A stretch of 64,000 nucleotides of DNA from JAJVID01 sp050247435. Its GTDB lineage: Bacteria > Acidobacteriota > Blastocatellia > RBC074. The translations under genes were made by a program, and so were the position numbers. Where the stretch lies: the NCBI GenBank assembly GCA_050247435.1, contig JBFWUF010000042.1, positions 9,056 to 73,055 of the forward strand, read 5' to 3'. The notes beneath the pieces are model-generated. The model saw only the letters and a list, made by a program, of their open reading frames with translations, did no database searches and was not told the DNA's origin. Positions 59,592 through 64,000 of the stretch are shown here, in pieces (the first letter of the stretch is position 1; each line of letters starts with the position of its first letter).

Positions 59592-60557
59592 ATGAGGGGA
59601 ATGAAATTTCGTCTTCAGTGTTCGGGATGTGGCGCGACGTTTTTCGCGCCCGATCGCAAGGCGCGGTATTGTCCGAAGTGCGTCAAGAAGCGAGCGGCGA
59701 AAACAGGCGCCGTCGAAACAAAACGCGAGGACGCCAGACCGTCCGCCAAAAATTTCGGCGCGAGGCCGGAACGCGCGGCGAACAAAGAGCCTAAGCCGAA
59801 AAAAGAACCAGTCAACCGGACGCCGAAAATCACCGAACTGACGCCCGAACTGCGTGAACAGGTGGGTCAGATTTACCAGGAACAGTTTGCCGGAAGTGAA
59901 GCCCCATTGGATCAGATCGTCTCGCAGATTTCCGACAAAACGTGGGTGGCGCGCAAAGCCGTCAGAAGCGTCATCAACAAGATACTTCATCCTGATGTGC
60001 CCATCACGCCGGAACTGAAAGAGCGCATCGCCGAGATGTACAAAGGCTACGTCGAACGATCAGAGCGCCCGGCCAGAGGCCGGCGGCGTTCAATCGCCGA
60101 TGCGACAGGCGTTCCGCTCGGTCAGGTGATGAAGATCGTTTTCGATTGGTCGCTGTCGCAATACAACCAATCGCCCACGCCGGAGCTTTCGCGCCAGCAG
60201 CGGTTCGAGGCCGAGAAGATTTATTGGGACGAGATGGACAAGCAGCGGCATCGTTACGACGAACTGTCCGAAAGGATCGCCGAGCGGCTCGGTTTCTCCA
60301 ACGCCTATCAAATCCGCCGCCTTCTGGACATGTTGCACGACGACCGGAACAGACACGACAAGATCGCCGATCCGCCGCCGGAAGCCGAACAGCAAATTAT
60401 CGAAGCTTACAAACAGTACCTCGCCGCTTCGCAGCCGCCCGAAAAGGGGCTGCACTCCACAATCGCGAATCAAATCGGCGGCGTCAGCGCGCGCCAGGTT
60501 CACAAAGTTTTGCAGCGCTACAGATACCAGCGGCGCGACGAATATCCGCTGAAATGA
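59592..60557 (+). CDS. Zinc-ribbon protein with helical repeats, putative nucleic-acid-binding protein
   Basis: 321 residues; ATG 59601 is an alternative start. N-terminal zinc ribbon CSGCGATFFAPDRKARYCPKC (two CxxC), then a basic, low-complexity linker (about 35-80), then about three related helical units (IYQEQFAGSEAPLDQIVSQI, MYKGYVERSERPARGRRRSI, AYKQYLAASQPPEKGLHSTI) each followed by an HTH-like VxxVI. The repeat plan, with helix - turn - helix, suggests DNA or RNA binding. No family name is known to me. It follows the glucuronokinase-like gene by 5 bases and might be co-transcribed. Confidence 0.72.
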   Translation: MRGMKFRLQCSGCGATFFAPDRKARYCPKCVKKRAAKTGAVETKREDARPSAKNFGARPERAANKEPKPKKEPVNRTPKITELTPELREQVGQIYQEQFAGSEAPLDQIVSQISDKTWVARKAVRSVINKILHPDVPITPELKERIAEMYKGYVERSERPARGRRRSIADATGVPLGQVMKIVFDWSLSQYNQSPTPELSRQQRFEAEKIYWDEMDKQRHRYDELSERIAERLGFSNAYQIRRLLDMLHDDRNRHDKIADPPPEAEQQIIEAYKQYLAASQPPEKGLHSTIANQIGGVSARQVHKVLQRYRYQRRDEYPLK

Positions 60558-60578
60558 TTCACAATCGGAGTTGAGCGT

Positions 60579-62342
<1,764 letters not shown>

Positions 62343-62366
62343 GCGGGAGTTCAATCTCCAAGCAGA

Positions 62367-62640
<274 letters not shown>

Positions 62641-62901
62641 GATATTGCACATGCTCTGCTGGCGTTTGATTGGAGGCTCCCAGGCGCGACAAGAGCGGAG
62701 ATTCGAAGCTACGCTACGACAAGTAAATTTTACAATCGGGGAGAGATGACCCAGGCGAGGGAGCTTGGCGATTGATCGTGCGCTGGTGATAGCGAGATTC
62801 GATCTTTGGGGTGAATGACGCTCTCTGCGGCGCCAATGATGACTGTTCCGGTCTGATGGAAACTGATTTACAATGCCAGCGTTGAAATAGCGAGGTTGTT
62901 T
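62641..62901. other. Intergenic region without recognisable gene
   Basis: I see no coding frame or clear hairpin here. It should contain the promoter of the small HNH operon and, on the other strand, any promoter of the candidate RNA. Confidence 0.5.
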
Positions 62902-63282
62902 ATGACTACGATCACTCTCGAAATACCTGATGAACTAGCGGCGCAATTCAAGATCGCTCCTGCCGCCTTGTCGGCCCTCATTCGTGAGGCAGTGGCGGCG
63001 AAGGTGGCAAAATTATCCCCGCAAGCTGGCGGCGACGAATCGGAGCCGCCGATCTATCAGGAAATTATTGACCTGCTGACTTCCGGCCCAACCGCCGACC
63101 AGTTGCTCGCCTTCAAGATTTCAGCCTCAGCGCAGGAACGGTTGGAAGAATTACTGCACAAGAATCGTGAAGAAGAGTTGACGGCTGAAGAAAGAGCCGA
63201 ACTGAACACTTATCTTCGTTTGAGCGAATATCTGACGAAACTCAAAGCCCGTGCCCGCGCTGGGCAATCGCTCATCGGATAA
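62902..63282 (+). CDS. Small antitoxin-like protein, partner of HNH gene
   Basis: 126 residues from the ATG at 62902. The start MTTITLEIPDELAAQF has the look of an RHH/AbrB-like or VapB-type N-terminal strand-helix that is common in antitoxins. A helical, acidic C-terminus follows (QERLEELLHKNREEELTAEE). It is 19 bases upstream of the HNH endonuclease gene. This pair (small helical protein plus HNH) suggests an antitoxin or a modulator, but no family name is known to me. Confidence 0.6.
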   Translation: MTTITLEIPDELAAQFKIAPAALSALIREAVAAKVAKLSPQAGGDESEPPIYQEIIDLLTSGPTADQLLAFKISASAQERLEELLHKNREEELTAEERAELNTYLRLSEYLTKLKARARAGQSLIG

Positions 63283-63301
63283 CTCCGCTGCCACTTTGCC
63301 T

Positions 63302-63730
63302 ATGCCTCGCCCGCATATTTCAGCTAACTTGCGCCGACTGGTAATCAACCGCGCTGGCGGGCTATGTGAATACTGCCTGATTCATCAAGACGACAGACCG
63401 GAAACGCATCCGATAGACCACGTGATCGCACTCAAACATGGTGGTCGGACTGAGGAAAAGAATCTGGCCCTGGCCTGCGCGATCTGCAACAACAACAAAG
63501 GCTCCGACCTGGCCACGATTGATCCGTTGAGCGGCGAAATCGTGCCGCTGTTCAATCCACGCACGCAAAATTGGGACGATCACTTTGAACTCTTCGGCGC
63601 GCAGATCATCGGGCGAACTGCTATTGGCCGCGCTACCGTCGCGCTATTGCGACTGAATGATGACGAGCGACTGAGTTACCGGCAAAGTTTGGTGAATGCT
63701 AAACGCTATCCGTTGCTGATCGCGTCTTGA
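63302..63730 (+). CDS. HNH endonuclease
   Basis: 142 residues from the ATG at 63302. HNH nuclease with zinc-coordinating CEYC, DHVIALKHGG as the central His, and CAICNNNKGSD with Cys and Asn of the finger. Such small HNH proteins cut DNA and are common as lone genes or in phage and mobile elements. It is 19 bases after a small antitoxin-like gene in the same direction, so the two are probably co-transcribed. No methyltransferase is nearby. Confidence 0.88.
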   Translation: MPRPHISANLRRLVINRAGGLCEYCLIHQDDRPETHPIDHVIALKHGGRTEEKNLALACAICNNNKGSDLATIDPLSGEIVPLFNPRTQNWDDHFELFGAQIIGRTAIGRATVALLRLNDDERLSYRQSLVNAKRYPLLIAS

Positions 63731-64000
63731 TCTGCTGTGAAAAAAGTTGCGCTCTCCGTCTACCAGTCTTATACTCCGCCCGCCCCAATTTGCGCTGGAG
63801 CGTTCAGCGGCCCCAGCAGCAGTTACCAAGATAACTGGCCATAACAATTTCGCCCTCGTCAAAGGGGAAGCGGTCAGCAATTCCCGGTTTAGAAAATCAA
63901 CAGAGCTGAATCTCATAAAGTTCAGCCATGTGTCGGTATAGAGTATCCATGGTGCAGAAAAACTTTACTGTGAACAGACTGCGCAGACTGTCCCAGAGCT
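63731..64000. other. 270 bases at the right edge without recognised gene
   Basis: No frame here has a convincing start or family. The window ends before the next gene. Confidence 0.5.

Overview
The window looks like a chromosomal segment of a moderately high-GC, Gram-negative, Acidobacteriota-like bacterium (possibly Blastocatellia; inferred, not proven). Supporting signs are a 1.3 kb-residue Oar-type TonB-dependent outer-membrane protein with an N-terminal carboxypeptidase-regulatory domain and an aromatic C-terminus, a two-component-regulator-propeller histidine kinase, several secreted peptidases (prolyl oligopeptidase, M61), and many long-inverted-repeat and REP-type intergenic elements. 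No rRNA, tRNA or CRISPR array was found.

Left part (1-30.8 kb). A truncated sugar ABC importer (RbsA/RbsC type) is followed by a formylglycine-generating-enzyme homologue, an orphan Imm50-like protein and a secreted cyclase-family protein. From 4.8 to 14.9 kb lies a + strand catabolic run: HutH, a FAD monooxygenase and an Old Yellow Enzyme-type reductase encoded as separate overlapping genes (in known 2-aminobenzoyl-CoA/salicylyl-CoA enzymes they are fused), SDR, enoyl-CoA hydratase-like, RidA-like, benzoate-CoA-ligase-like, an M50 protease with TPRs and a creatininase-family hydrolase. Most are coupled by ATGA overlaps and fit an aromatic-acid CoA-thioester pathway. The convergent minus-strand block (14.9-30.8 kb) holds a fused 2-oxoacid dehydrogenase E1, a REP-flanked RAYT transposase, a PIG-L deacetylase, GNAT, an inositol-dehydrogenase-like enzyme, a rhodanese lipoprotein with an in-frame TGA that may encode selenocysteine, prolyl oligopeptidase, an M61 peptidase, Aat (+) and an AIM24 protein.

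Central conflict island (31.2-44.2 kb, + strand). It encodes a caspase/gingipain-like protease, a 1309-residue CHAT-NTPase-HEAT-like protein, an alpha/beta hydrolase, a 1337-residue TIR - EVE-like - Ig-like - CHAT - McrB-type AAA+ protein, and a short putative McrC/DUF2357-like partner. An IS200-type transposase with its own palindromic repeats sits in the middle. This looks like a composite immune or cell-suicide system in which two clan-CD protease modules, a TIR NADase-like domain and a lipase-like enzyme are controlled by two NTPases. It is the best candidate here for an undescribed system.

Right part (44.2-64 kb). A NarL-type response regulator and a propeller histidine kinase bracket three small dimeric alpha/beta or cone-fold enzymes. 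Next come the Oar-like receptor, enolase, a permuted ATP-grasp protein, a GalU-like/glucuronokinase-like pair that could make UDP-sugars (UDP-glucuronate), a zinc-ribbon/HTH-like protein, a secreted YtcJ-type amidohydrolase, a candidate structured RNA on the minus strand, and an HNH endonuclease with a small antitoxin-like partner.

The gaps between genes hold at least nine sequence-unrelated families of long inverted repeats, several with perfect 18-40 bp arms. All functional calls come from reading motifs by eye; no database search was run.
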